Shown here piece by piece: positions 15,939-27,986 of a DNA stretch of 64,000 nucleotides. Where the stretch lies: assembly GCA_023150475.1 (NCBI GenBank), contig JAKLKU010000004.1, forward strand, positions 124,001-188,000. Direction: 5' to 3'. Numbering within the stretch: position 1 is the first letter of the stretch; each line of letters starts with the position of its first letter. This DNA is from Planctomycetota bacterium (lineage in GTDB: Bacteria > Planctomycetota > UBA1135 > GCA-002686595). The position numbers were made by a program, and so were the translations under genes. The notes beneath the pieces were generated by a model, which saw only the letters and a list, made by a program, of their open reading frames with translations, did not search any database and was not told the origin of the DNA.

Positions 15939-16883
15939 TCAACGCACGTCGAGGCGCGCTTCCGCCGGCTCGACGGCGACCGTCACACGCTCCCGTCGCC
16001 GCAGCAGCGTCAGTCGCTGTACGCGCCCGATCGCTTGCACGCCGAGTGCGCGATGCAGGTCCGCGACTCCGTGCAAGCGGACGTCGTCGAGCGCGACCAA
16101 GAGGTCGCCGGCCCGCACGCCCGCACGGCCCGCGGGCGAGCCCTCGCTCACCGAGCGCACGGCGATCGCGCGCGGCTCGCCCAATTCGAGCTCGGCCGCG
16201 AGCGGCTTCGGCAAGAGCACATCCTCCGCGCCGATGCCGAGGAACGCGCGCCGCACGCGTCCGTGCGTCGCGAGCTCGCCGGCGACGAAACTCGCCGTGT
16301 TCGCAGGCACCGCGAAACACAGACCTTGGGCGAATTGCACGATCGCCGTGTTGATGCCGACGACGACACCGTCGTGCGCGAGCAGCGGCCCGCCCGAGTT
16401 GCCCGGGTTGAGCGGCGCGTCGGTCTGGATCACGCCTTCGATCGCGCGACCGGCGACACGGCTCGGCAAGGTGCGCCCGAGCGCGCTGACGATGCCGCAG
16501 GTCACGGTGCGCGCCAGGCCGAACGGTGAGCCCACCGCGACGACGAACTCGCCGACTCGCAGCGTGTTCGAATCACCGAGGCGCGCGTGCGCGAGGCCGC
16601 TCTCGGGCAGACGCAACAACGCGAGGTCGGTCGCGGGGTCGTCGCCGACCAGATCGGCGAGGAGCGCGCGGCCGTCGGAGAGCGTCACTTCGATCCCGAC
16701 CGCGCCGTGAACGACGTGACTGTTCGTCAGCGCGAGCCCATCCGAACTGATCAACACGCCGGAGCCACCGGAGAGCTGCTCGCGTGCACCGCGAGCTCGC
16801 AGCGTCGCCACGTGCAGCACGGCGGGCGAAACACTGTCCACGACCGAGGCGAGTTCGTTCGAGAGAGCGCGCAATGTCGACAT
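15939..16883 (-). CDS. HtrA/DegP-like serine protease (S1C), no signal peptide
   Basis: This 314-aa protein combines a trypsin-like domain with one PDZ domain. The catalytic triad is complete: His56 in ALTNSHVVHG, Asp86 in TDLALLRL, and Ser163 in PLNPGNSGGPLL. The oxyanion-loop and beta-barrel motifs VAVGSPFGL and GIVSALGR are present. The PDZ domain occupies about residues 215-300 (GSPAGRAGVRAGDLLVALDDVRLHG). The protein starts directly with a helix and has no signal peptide or membrane anchor, unlike most HtrA proteins, so it may act in the cytoplasm. An unseen upstream start or leaderless export cannot be excluded. It is separated from the upstream radical SAM gene by a strong terminator. 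Confidence 0.9.
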   Translation of the reverse strand: MSTLRALSNELASVVDSVSPAVLHVATLRARGAREQLSGGSGVLISSDGLALTNSHVVHGAVGIEVTLSDGRALLADLVGDDPATDLALLRLPESGLAHARLGDSNTLRVGEFVVAVGSPFGLARTVTCGIVSALGRTLPSRVAGRAIEGVIQTDAPLNPGNSGGPLLAHDGVVVGINTAIVQFAQGLCFAVPANTASFVAGELATHGRVRRAFLGIGAEDVLLPKPLAAELELGEPRAIAVRSVSEGSPAGRAGVRAGDLLVALDDVRLHGVADLHRALGVQAIGRVQRLTLLRRRERVTVAVEPAEARLDVR

Positions 16884-16934
16884 CGCGCGGCGTCTTTGGG
16901 CCGCGTGGTCGGCGATTCAAGCGGCACCGAAACA

Positions 16935-16967
16935 CGGCGGCCCCGCTCGTGACGAGCGGGGCCGCCG
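16935..16967 (-). terminator. Perfect 15-bp hairpin terminator
   Basis: CGGCGGCCCCGCTCG (16935-16949) is exactly complementary to CGAGCGGGGCCGCCG (16953-16967) with a three-base loop. On the minus strand it follows the stop of the radical SAM gene at 16994 and is succeeded by TGTTT. It should end that transcript before the HtrA-like gene. Confidence 0.75.
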
Positions 16968-16993
16968 GATGAGCTCTCTCGTGCCGAGTTCGA

Positions 16994-18565
16994 TCAGTCC
17001 ATGTGCGCGACGACTCGCTCGTCGCCCATCTGGAGCTGCATCTTCACTTGGCGAGCCTTCGGCGCCATGAAGCGCTCGAAGATCTTGGCGAAGACCGTCT
17101 GGTAGACCCGCAGCACGCCTTTGGTGCCGAGCCGGTACGTGAAGTCGGTGATCGCCCAGTAGCGCGGTCCTTTGAGACCCTGCGCGCTCGAGTAGATGCG
17201 CGCTTGCTCGGCGACCATCCACTCGGAGAAGAGCATGTAGGAAATCAGCAGCGGCTTCGCGAGCCAGCGCCGCTTGATCGCCCACGGCGTGATCTTCAGG
17301 AGCGACGGAAACCGCACGATCATCGGGAAGAGCTTGTGCAGGTTCTCGATCTCGTGCTTGTTGTCGAAGAGGATCGACGACGTGCGGTTGAACTTCTCGG
17401 GGAAGTCGTCGTACGCCGCGATCGCGTAACCCATCTCGCGCGTGATGTCGTTGATGTCGAACGACGGGTACGGCTGCATGATCGAGACCAGCGGGTGGTC
17501 GACCTTGCACTCGATGTTGAGCTTGACCGTTTCGAACTCGTCTTCGAGCGTCGAGCCCGGGCCGCCGAGCATGTTGAGCGAGCCCAGCCGGATGCCGTAC
17601 TTCTTGATGTGGCCGGCTGCTTCGACGAGCTGCTGGCGAGTCGTGTGCTTCTTGAAGACCGCGTTGCGGACGTAGTCGTTCGCCGCTTCGAACGCGACGC
17701 GCGCGTAGACGCAACCCGCCGACTTGAGCTTCTTGATGTGCTCCTCGGTGGTCATGTTGGCCATCAGGATCACGTCGAACGGCAACCCGATCTCCTTCGG
17801 GTAGCGTTCGCAGAACTCGTCGAGCCAGTCGTTGCGCAGGTTGAAGATGTCGTCGACGAAGTGGACGAACTTCAACGGGTACTGCGCGCGCACTTGCTTG
17901 ATCTCTTCGAGCACGTGGGTCACGGAGCGCTTCCGGACGTACTCGCCGTTGCGCGCGTTGTAGACCTTCTTCTTCAGCGCGTGGTGGAAGCAGAACGAGC
18001 ACGGCATCGGGCAGCCGCGTTGGCTCGTGAACACCTTGCGGTGCGTGTTGCGATAGATCTCGTCGGCGTCGTAGACGATCGAACGATCGGGGAAACCGAG
18101 GCTGTCGAGGTCCTGCACCAGCGGGCGTTGCGGGTTCTTGTGGATCTCGCCCGTCTTGCGGTCCTTGATCCAGAAGTTCTCGCAGTCGTTGATCGACTTG
18201 CCGTCGCGGAGCCGATTGAGCAGGTCGACGATCGCGACCTCACCTTCGCCGCGGCAGATCGCGTCCATGCCCGGCGTCTCGACGTACTCCGGCGCGAACG
18301 TCGGGTGCGGGCCGCCGGCGACCGAGATCACGTTCGGGAGGACTTCCTTCACCTTGCGGTTGATGTCCGCGAAGTAGAGGTGCATCCCGGTCGTCATCGA
18401 GTAGGCGACGACGTCGGGGTTGTACTCCTTGAGCTTCGAGACCCACTCCTTGTCGGGGAGGAAGAGCGCCTTGCATTCGTGGCCCGCGTCCTTGATGGCG
18501 CGCGAAAGCCACATCAGGCCGAGCATCTCCTGCGGCAGATACTCCTCGATGACCAGTACTTTCAT
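16994..18565 (-). CDS. B12-binding-domain radical SAM protein (paralogue 1)
   Basis: This 523-aa enzyme has an N-terminal cobalamin-binding-type domain (about residues 1-140, with VAGGPHPTF and ICRGEGE). It is followed by a radical SAM domain whose iron-sulfur cluster ligands are Cys185, Cys189 and Cys192 in GCPMPCSFCF. Further radical SAM features are FVHFVDDIFN and a LNMLGGPGST loop near residue 325. The C-terminal 120 residues are a helical domain with hydrophobic stretches, possibly membrane-associated. The ATG at 18565 was chosen because homology with the neighbouring paralogue begins exactly there. The substrate is unknown; related enzymes methylate or rearrange lipids, sugars or natural products. 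The adjacent glycosyltransferase suggests an envelope-related product. Confidence 0.85.
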   Translation of the reverse strand: MKVLVIEEYLPQEMLGLMWLSRAIKDAGHECKALFLPDKEWVSKLKEYNPDVVAYSMTTGMHLYFADINRKVKEVLPNVISVAGGPHPTFAPEYVETPGMDAICRGEGEVAIVDLLNRLRDGKSINDCENFWIKDRKTGEIHKNPQRPLVQDLDSLGFPDRSIVYDADEIYRNTHRKVFTSQRGCPMPCSFCFHHALKKKVYNARNGEYVRKRSVTHVLEEIKQVRAQYPLKFVHFVDDIFNLRNDWLDEFCERYPKEIGLPFDVILMANMTTEEHIKKLKSAGCVYARVAFEAANDYVRNAVFKKHTTRQQLVEAAGHIKKYGIRLGSLNMLGGPGSTLEDEFETVKLNIECKVDHPLVSIMQPYPSFDINDITREMGYAIAAYDDFPEKFNRTSSILFDNKHEIENLHKLFPMIVRFPSLLKITPWAIKRRWLAKPLLISYMLFSEWMVAEQARIYSSAQGLKGPRYWAITDFTYRLGTKGVLRVYQTVFAKIFERFMAPKARQVKMQLQMGDERVVAHMD

Positions 18566-18874
18566 CCGGGAACTCGGTGTGGTGCGAAGCGGCGGCGTGC
18601 GGATGCAGAGCGGGAGCGCACGTCGCGCCCCCGCCGATGTGTGAGGAAGTATATCGGGCCCCGCCAACGGGCCGCGGCGACGGACCCGGAGCGGCCCGCG
18701 CGTCGGAGAAATTATGGCCGCCCAGCGCGCGGAAGCCCCCGGGGGGAGTCGCCCTGGGGGTTGCGCGCTCGGATCGCCGTCAGACGCTCGCCGCCGGCCG
18801 CGAGGCACGGAGCAGTACGCCGCAAACGTGCGTGCCAGAACGGTTTTCCACCGGCCGCCCGCCGGACCGCCACC
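18566..18874. other. Intergenic region between the two radical SAM paralogues
   Basis: About 300 bases of very GC-rich sequence without a supportable gene. It should contain the 3' end of the upstream transcript and a promoter for the downstream copy. No clear signal was identified. Confidence 0.4.
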
Positions 18875-20443
18875 TCAGTCCATGTGCGCCACGACGCGTT
18901 CGTCTCCCATCTGCAGCGCGACCTGGATCTGCTTCTCGGTACGGGCGAAACGGCGCGCGAAGCGGGCGAACAGCACCTGGTAGACGCGCAACACGCCTTT
19001 GGTCGAAAGTCGGTACACGAAGTCGACCCACGTCCAGTACCTCGGGCCCGAGAGCCCCTGAGCCGACGAGTAGATCTTCGCCTGCTCCGCGACGAGATAC
19101 TCCGCGTGCAGCATGAAGATCACGAGGTACGGGCGATAGAGCCACCGCGCCCGGATCAGCTTCGGCAGGAACCGCACGAGCCACGGGTTGCGCACGGCGA
19201 GCGGGAAGAGCTTGTGCAGGTTCTCGAGCTGGTGCTTGTGCTCGGTCAGCATCGGCGCGGTGCGCCTGAAGTTGACCGGGAATTCGTCGACGCTCGAGAT
19301 CGCGTAGCCCATCTCCTGTGAGATCTCGTTGATCTCGAACATCGGATAGGGCTGCATCAACGACACCATCGGGTGTTCGACGCCGGCCTCGACGTTCAGC
19401 CGGATCGTGTCGAGCTCGTCTTCGATCGTGCCGCCGGGTCCGCCGAGGATGTTGAGCGAGCCGAGCCGGATGCCGTGCTTGCGGATCCAGCGCGCGGCGT
19501 CGAGCAACTGCTGGCGCGTCGTGTGCTTCTTGAAGATCTCGTTGCGGATGTGGTCGTTCGCGGCTTCGAACGCGATGCGCGCGTAGACACAACCCGCCTT
19601 GCGCAGCTTCACGATGTGCTCCTCGACGGTCATGTTGGCCATCAGGATCACGTCGAACGGCAACCCGATCTCCTTCGGGTAGCGCTCGCAGAACTCGTCG
19701 AGCCAGTCGTTGCGCAGGTTGAAGATGTCGTCGACGAAGTGGACGAACTTCAGGTTGTACTTCTCGCGGACCTGCTTGATCTCCTCGAGCAAGTGCGTCA
19801 CCGACCGTTTGCGCACGTACTCGCCGTTGCGCGTGTTGTAGATCTTCTTCTTCATCGCATGGTGGAAGCAGAACGAGCACGGCATCGGGCAGCCGCGCTG
19901 GCTCACGAACACCTTGCGGTCGGAATCGCGGTAGATCGGCGCCGCTTCGTAGACGATGTCGCGGTCGGGGAACCCGAGCGTGTCGAGATCGCGCACCAGC
20001 GGCCGCTGGGGGTTCTCGTGGATCTCGCCGGTCTCGCGGTCCTTGACCCAGAAGTTCTCGCAGTCGTGGATCGACTTGCCGTCGCGCAAGCGATTCAGGA
20101 GGTCGACGATCGCGAGTTCGCCTTCGCCGCGGCAGATCGCGTCGACGCCGGGCGTCTCGACGAACTCCGGCGAGAACGTCGTGTGCGGGCCACCGAACAC
20201 GGAGAGCACCTGCGGCAGCACCTCCTTCACCTTGCGGTTGACGTCCGCGTAGTACTGGTGCATCCCGGTCGTCGTCGAGTAGCACACGACGTCGGGCGCG
20301 AACTCGCGCAGCTTCTGCACCCAGTGCGTATCCGGGAGGAAGAGCGCTTTCGCTTCGTGGCCCGCGTCCTTGATCGCGCGGCTCAGCCACATCAGGCCGA
20401 GCATCTCTTGGGGCAGGAACTCCTCGATGAACAACACTCGCAT
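18875..20443 (-). CDS. B12-binding-domain radical SAM protein (paralogue 2)
   Basis: This 522-aa enzyme is a close tandem paralogue of the next gene downstream. The two align without gaps over at least the first 190 residues and share the same C-terminal ending (QMGDERVVAHMD). Cys185, Cys189 and Cys192 in GCPMPCSFCF bind the cluster, and the N-terminal domain has FGGPHTTF and ICRGEGE. The ATG at 20443 matches the paralogue's start; an upstream extension exists in frame but has no homology. The two copies differ mainly in the C-terminal helical third, which suggests different substrates or partners. The duplication is recent enough to remain colinear but old enough for many substitutions. Confidence 0.85.
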   Translation of the reverse strand: MRVLFIEEFLPQEMLGLMWLSRAIKDAGHEAKALFLPDTHWVQKLREFAPDVVCYSTTTGMHQYYADVNRKVKEVLPQVLSVFGGPHTTFSPEFVETPGVDAICRGEGELAIVDLLNRLRDGKSIHDCENFWVKDRETGEIHENPQRPLVRDLDTLGFPDRDIVYEAAPIYRDSDRKVFVSQRGCPMPCSFCFHHAMKKKIYNTRNGEYVRKRSVTHLLEEIKQVREKYNLKFVHFVDDIFNLRNDWLDEFCERYPKEIGLPFDVILMANMTVEEHIVKLRKAGCVYARIAFEAANDHIRNEIFKKHTTRQQLLDAARWIRKHGIRLGSLNILGGPGGTIEDELDTIRLNVEAGVEHPMVSLMQPYPMFEINEISQEMGYAISSVDEFPVNFRRTAPMLTEHKHQLENLHKLFPLAVRNPWLVRFLPKLIRARWLYRPYLVIFMLHAEYLVAEQAKIYSSAQGLSGPRYWTWVDFVYRLSTKGVLRVYQVLFARFARRFARTEKQIQVALQMGDERVVAHMD

Positions 20444-20640
20444 GCGTGCCTCTGGTGCGTCTCTCGCTGGTCGTCGAGGCACGCACGAACGTCGCGCGAT
20501 CTCTCGACACGACATAGCGATAAGACGCGCCGGCGACCGCGGCGAGCGAGGCGTGCGATCTATCCCGATCGCGTAGCGACTACGTCGAGCACGCGCGTGC
20601 GTCCGACGAGCAGCACATGCGAACTACGCTGTCGAATCGG

Positions 20641-21831
20641 TCACGAAGTCGCGGTCGACGGCGAAGTGAGTCGAACGCCGGCGACTTCGGCGAGCGTCTG
20701 CTCGACTCGCGAGAACGTCGTGGTGCGCGAAAATCGGTCCATGCGCTCGAGACCTTTCTTCGCGAAGCGTTCGGCGAGCGCGGGATCGGCGAGCAAACGC
20801 CCGATCGCTTGCGCGAGCGCTTCCGGACTCTTCGGCGGCACCAAGAGTCCGTTGACTTCGTGCTCGACGACTTCCGGATTGCCGCACACGCCGGTCGCGA
20901 CGATCGGCGTGCCGAGCGCGCTGACTTCGAGCAACGTGTGCGAGAGCCCTTCGTACTCGCTGTTCAGCACGAACACGTCCGCCGCGCGGATGTAGAGCGG
21001 GATCTTCGAGTACGGCACGTTGCCGAGGAAATGGACGCGTTTCTCGAGCCCGAGCTCGGCCGCGAGCGCCTTCCACGGCTCCAACATGTCGCCGTCGCCC
21101 GCGACCAGCAGCTCGACGTCGTTCGGCAGGCTCTTCAGCGACTTGACGATGTGGTCGACGCCCTTCCACACCATCAAGCGGCAGATCGTCAGCACGTACC
21201 GCGGTTGCCCCGGGAGCCCGAGCTCGGCGCGCGCCTGAGGCTTGGTCTGCGAGAACTGCGCGGCGGTCGGTCCGTGATACGCGTTGTTGATGTGCCGGAC
21301 CTTGTCGCCGGCTTGGCGGTAACGCCCGACCGCGATGTCGCGCAGGAAGTTCGAGCACGAGATGATCCGCGAGCAACGTCCCCACCACCACTTCTGCAGC
21401 GTGCGGACGAGCTTGACCTTGAAGCCGTACTCCTTGGTCTCGAAGACGTTGATGTCGTCGCCGTCGATCCAGCCCTTGCGGTGACTGATCTCCCACGCAC
21501 CGTCGACCATCATGCGGATGACGACGGGCTTGAACGCGAGGCGCGCGGCGAGCACGTGCAAGAGCGCCAGGTGCTCGTTGACGTAGACCACGTCGAACTC
21601 GCGCGCGTGCTTCCAGACGAGCCAGAACGCCTTGAGGTAGCGCACCGCGAGCCGGCCGCGGCTGATCGACACGACTTCGAAGGGATGCCCCTTCGGTTCC
21701 GGATCCGAGCAGAACGCGACGACGCGCACTTGGTGGCCGCGTTCGACCAGGAAACGGGCACAGCTCGGGACGTAGACGGCGGGCCCGCCGAGGTCCGGCG
21801 GGAAGACGGGGGACGTGATCAGGACGCGCAT
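20641..21831 (-). CDS. Glycosyltransferase family 4 (GT-B fold)
   Basis: This 396-aa cytosolic enzyme has the two Rossmann domains of GT-B glycosyltransferases. The N-terminal domain begins MRVLITSPVFPPDLGGPAVY, the classical acceptor-side loop. The C-terminal donor domain contains LTICRLMVWKGVDHIVKSL, LLVAGDGDM, and the nucleotide-sugar motif SEYEGLSHTLLEVSALGTPIVAT with the EX7E pattern. It would transfer a sugar from a nucleotide donor to a lipid or polysaccharide acceptor. The donor cannot be told from sequence. The start at ATG 21831 fits the family. It lies about 200 bp upstream of the radical SAM pair on the same strand, so the three may contribute to one surface glycan or lipid. Confidence 0.88.
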   Translation of the reverse strand: MRVLITSPVFPPDLGGPAVYVPSCARFLVERGHQVRVVAFCSDPEPKGHPFEVVSISRGRLAVRYLKAFWLVWKHAREFDVVYVNEHLALLHVLAARLAFKPVVIRMMVDGAWEISHRKGWIDGDDINVFETKEYGFKVKLVRTLQKWWWGRCSRIISCSNFLRDIAVGRYRQAGDKVRHINNAYHGPTAAQFSQTKPQARAELGLPGQPRYVLTICRLMVWKGVDHIVKSLKSLPNDVELLVAGDGDMLEPWKALAAELGLEKRVHFLGNVPYSKIPLYIRAADVFVLNSEYEGLSHTLLEVSALGTPIVATGVCGNPEVVEHEVNGLLVPPKSPEALAQAIGRLLADPALAERFAKKGLERMDRFSRTTTFSRVEQTLAEVAGVRLTSPSTATS

Positions 21832-21969
21832 GGAGGGCGGAAAAGGATACCCGCTCGCGGCGCTCTCGGACGGCCGGACCGTGGCGTGGATCGCGCCGCT
21901 TCGCCGCTTGGCGGGAATCACGGATACTGTCTCCGGCCGACTACGGCCTTGGGCGAAGTCCTCCACGAC

Positions 21970-22548
21970 ATGTCCGACGCGGTCCCGACCGAAGCCACGC
22001 TCTTGCTCCGCCGGCTCGAAGCCGGCGATGCGTCCGCGCACGAGCCGCTGTTGCAGATGCTCTATCGCGAGTTGCACAAACTCGCGGAGCAGAGCATGCG
22101 CGCCGAACGAGCGAATCACACGCTCCAGGCGACGGCGTTGGTGCACGAAGTGTGGCTGCGGCTCGTCGGCGACGAATCACGCGCGTGGCGCGACCGTTCG
22201 CACTTCCTCTGCTCGGCCGCGCAAGCGATGCGTCGCGTGCTCGTCGACCACGCTCGGCGCAAGCGGGCCGAGAAACGCGGCGCGGGCCAAGAGCGCGTGA
22301 CGCTGGACGACGCGCTCGCCTCGTACGAGGAGCGCGCGCTCGACGTGCTCGCGCTCGACCAGGCCTTGGAGAAGCTCGCGACCAAGGACCAGGAGCTCGC
22401 ACGCATCGTCGAACTGCGTTTCTTCGCTGGGCTGACGACCGAAGAGACCGGCAAGGCGCTCGGCCTCTCCGTGCGACAGGTCGAAGGTGCGTGGGTCGCC
22501 GCCCGCGCGTGGCTGCACCGCGAGCTCAAGGCCTACCGCGAGGACTAG
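21970..22548 (+). CDS. ECF sigma factor (planctomycete/acidobacterial type)
   Basis: This 192-aa protein has region 2 in residues 10-85 (ATLLLRRLEAGDASAHEPLLQMLYREL, TALVHEVWLRLV) and region 4 in 120-185 (QELARIVELRFFAGLTTEETGKALGLSVRQVEGAW). This is the variant seen in planctomycetes and acidobacteria, where the sigma factor is usually paired with a protein kinase instead of an anti-sigma factor. Here the stop codon is separated from the kinase start by a single base (TAG-G-ATG), so the two are translationally coupled. The kinase may phosphorylate or otherwise control the sigma factor. The target promoters are unknown. Confidence 0.9.
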   Translation: MSDAVPTEATLLLRRLEAGDASAHEPLLQMLYRELHKLAEQSMRAERANHTLQATALVHEVWLRLVGDESRAWRDRSHFLCSAAQAMRRVLVDHARRKRAEKRGAGQERVTLDDALASYEERALDVLALDQALEKLATKDQELARIVELRFFAGLTTEETGKALGLSVRQVEGAWVAARAWLHRELKAYRED

Positions 22549-22549
22549 G

Positions 22550-26236
<3,687 letters not shown>

Positions 26237-26272
26237 CGCGCTTCAGGCGATCGACACGGCCCCGAGCGCGTC

Positions 26273-26875
26273 TCAGGGCTCGAGCGGCACGTTCCAGTAG
26301 CGATCGCTGACGAAGCGTTCCCAGCTCGTCTTCACGCGGCCGACCGGGATCTCGAAGAACGGCGACCAACGCGGCTTCTCGGGCTTCTTCGCGAGCTTCA
26401 GCCCCGCCTCGAGCGGCGTGCGATCGCGCTTCCTGCGGTTGCAATCCATGCAGGCGAGCACGCAGTTCTCCCACGAGCTCTTCCCACCGCGCGAACGCGG
26501 CAGCACGTGGTCGATCGAGAGCTCCGACGTGCCCGGGCGAATCCCGCAGTACTGACACGTGTTGTGATCGCGGCGGAACAAGTTGCGCCGCGAGAACACC
26601 GCCGCCGGATTCGGCAGACCGTCGTAATCGGTGAGCAGAATGATCTCCGGCACCTTGATCCGCAGTCGCACGGTGCGAATCGCGGGCTCGTGCGGCGGCA
26701 CCGCGAGCGACGCCCACGTCTCGAACGTGTGCGTCTCGAACGAATCGGGCTCGACCGCTTTGGCAGTGCCGTTGAAGACCAAACGCAGCGCGCGACGCAC
26801 GGTGACCGTGTGGATCGCGGTCCAGGACTCGTTCAGCACGAGCGTGGGCTGCGAAAGGACGCTTGGACTGCTCAT
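26273..26875 (-). CDS. HNH endonuclease family protein
   Basis: This 200-aa protein carries a C-terminal HNH nuclease motif: CQYCG, then LSIDHVLPRSRGGKSSWENCVLACMDCN split into the H-N-H core. Two Cys pairs (CxxC) bind structural zinc, and the downstream RKRDRTP is typical. The N-terminal 90 residues (TLVLNESWTAIHTVTVRRALRL split over two strands) are characteristic of the widespread housekeeping HNH family found in cyanobacteria and planctomycetes, as opposed to homing endonucleases. ATG 26875 was chosen because the family begins shortly before the LVLNESW motif. The biological target is unknown. Confidence 0.88.
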   Translation of the reverse strand: MSSPSVLSQPTLVLNESWTAIHTVTVRRALRLVFNGTAKAVEPDSFETHTFETWASLAVPPHEPAIRTVRLRIKVPEIILLTDYDGLPNPAAVFSRRNLFRRDHNTCQYCGIRPGTSELSIDHVLPRSRGGKSSWENCVLACMDCNRRKRDRTPLEAGLKLAKKPEKPRWSPFFEIPVGRVKTSWERFVSDRYWNVPLEP

Positions 26876-27297
26876 GGCTCGTTCAAGGTAGATCACGCGC
26901 GGCGGCTTGCAAAGGTGCGAGAGCGTGCGCGCCGCGCGGAGCATCGGTCGGCGGGCGAAGGAAACTTCATGCAGAGTTCCGCGCGTCTTTCCGGGCCGCG
27001 TCCGCGGCGTTCGGCGAGCTCGATCTCGGTGTCAGCGCGGTCCCGCGCGAGCGCAGCATGGGCCCGAGAGCCCGGCGACCGGCCGAAGGCGTTCTCGACG
27101 CGCGCGTCGCGCGTCGCGAGCGGGCCTGAGTCGCTCGTGACGGCTCGTGTGGCCGCCCATTGGCGCGCGTCGTCGGCCGCCGTCGTCTGTCGTCAGCCGC
27201 CGTCGTCGCTCGTCGTCCGTCGCCCGCCGTCATCGTCGCGCGTCGCGTCCGCCACTGCGAGCTGGACCGCGCTCGCCGCCTGTCGCATCCTCTGCGC
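26876..27297. other. Intergenic region with CGTCGTC-type low complexity
   Basis: About 420 bases between divergent genes. The segment at about 27163-27260 is a run of imperfect CGTCGTC / CCGCCGTC units, likely slipped-strand microsatellite DNA. An upstream extension of the following gene would have to translate through it and has no homology, so I treat it as non-coding. Confidence 0.45.
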
Positions 27298-27924
27298 GTG
27301 AAACCGACCGCCGCCGATTTGCGCGCTCTCGCTCGCCGCGACCCTGCGCTCGGTCGCGCGATGAAACGCCTGCCGCGCTTCCCGGGTTTCCCCGGCGCCG
27401 CGCAACGTGCGCAGCGCACGCACTTCCACGCGCTCGCGCGCGCGATCCTCTTCCAACAACTTCATTGGAAGGCGGCGACGACGATCCACGACCGCGTGGT
27501 CGCGCTCACGCCGGGCGCGGGGTTTCCGTCGGCGAAGGAGCTGCTCGCGCTCGACTCGAGCGCGTTGCGTTCCGCCGGCGTCTCGTCGAACAAGGAGCGT
27601 GCGCTGCGCGACCTTGCGCGCCGCGTCGCCTCCGGCGAGCTCGACCTCGCGCGCGTCAGCCGCAAGCCCGACGAGCACGTCATCGCCGCGCTCACCGAAG
27701 TCCACGGCATCGGTGAATGGAGCGCGCAGATGTTCCTCCTCTTCCGTCTCGGCCGCCTCGACGTGATGCCGTGCACCGACCTCGGCATCCAAGAAGGCCT
27801 ACGCCGCCTCGACGGCCTTCGCGACCGCCCGAAACCCAAACAAGTCCTCGCCCGGAGCGACGCCTGGCGCCCCCTGCGCAGCGTGGCGAGCTGGTACCTC
27901 TACCGACTCACCGACGAGGGCTAG
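27298..27924 (+). CDS. DNA-3-methyladenine glycosylase, AlkA family (HhH-GPD)
   Basis: This 208-aa protein has the helix-hairpin-helix of base-excision glycosylases (LTEVHGIGEWSAQMFLLFRLGR, about residues 132-153 in two parts). The catalytic aspartate is Asp161 in MPCTDLGIQEGL, which matches AlkA's conserved D-L-G. It would excise alkylated purines from DNA. The N-terminal AlkA domain is missing, as in many short bacterial homologues. GTG 27298 was taken as start because the sequence upstream is low-complexity. ATG 27361 (Met22 of this frame) is an alternative. Confidence 0.85.
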   Translation: MKPTAADLRALARRDPALGRAMKRLPRFPGFPGAAQRAQRTHFHALARAILFQQLHWKAATTIHDRVVALTPGAGFPSAKELLALDSSALRSAGVSSNKERALRDLARRVASGELDLARVSRKPDEHVIAALTEVHGIGEWSAQMFLLFRLGRLDVMPCTDLGIQEGLRRLDGLRDRPKPKQVLARSDAWRPLRSVASWYLYRLTDEG

Positions 27925-27986
27925 GTTTCGCGCGGAATTCCGGCCGAGGTGCGTTGCGTTCGGCATGTCCCGCGCAAGCAGCAAGC

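Noticed and set aside
17003..19321. 772-codon plus-strand frame
   Set aside because: It is a shadow of the two radical SAM genes and has no family features.
27163..27262. Repeats considered as a CRISPR array
   Set aside because: The units are 3-7 bases, irregular and contiguous, so it is a microsatellite.
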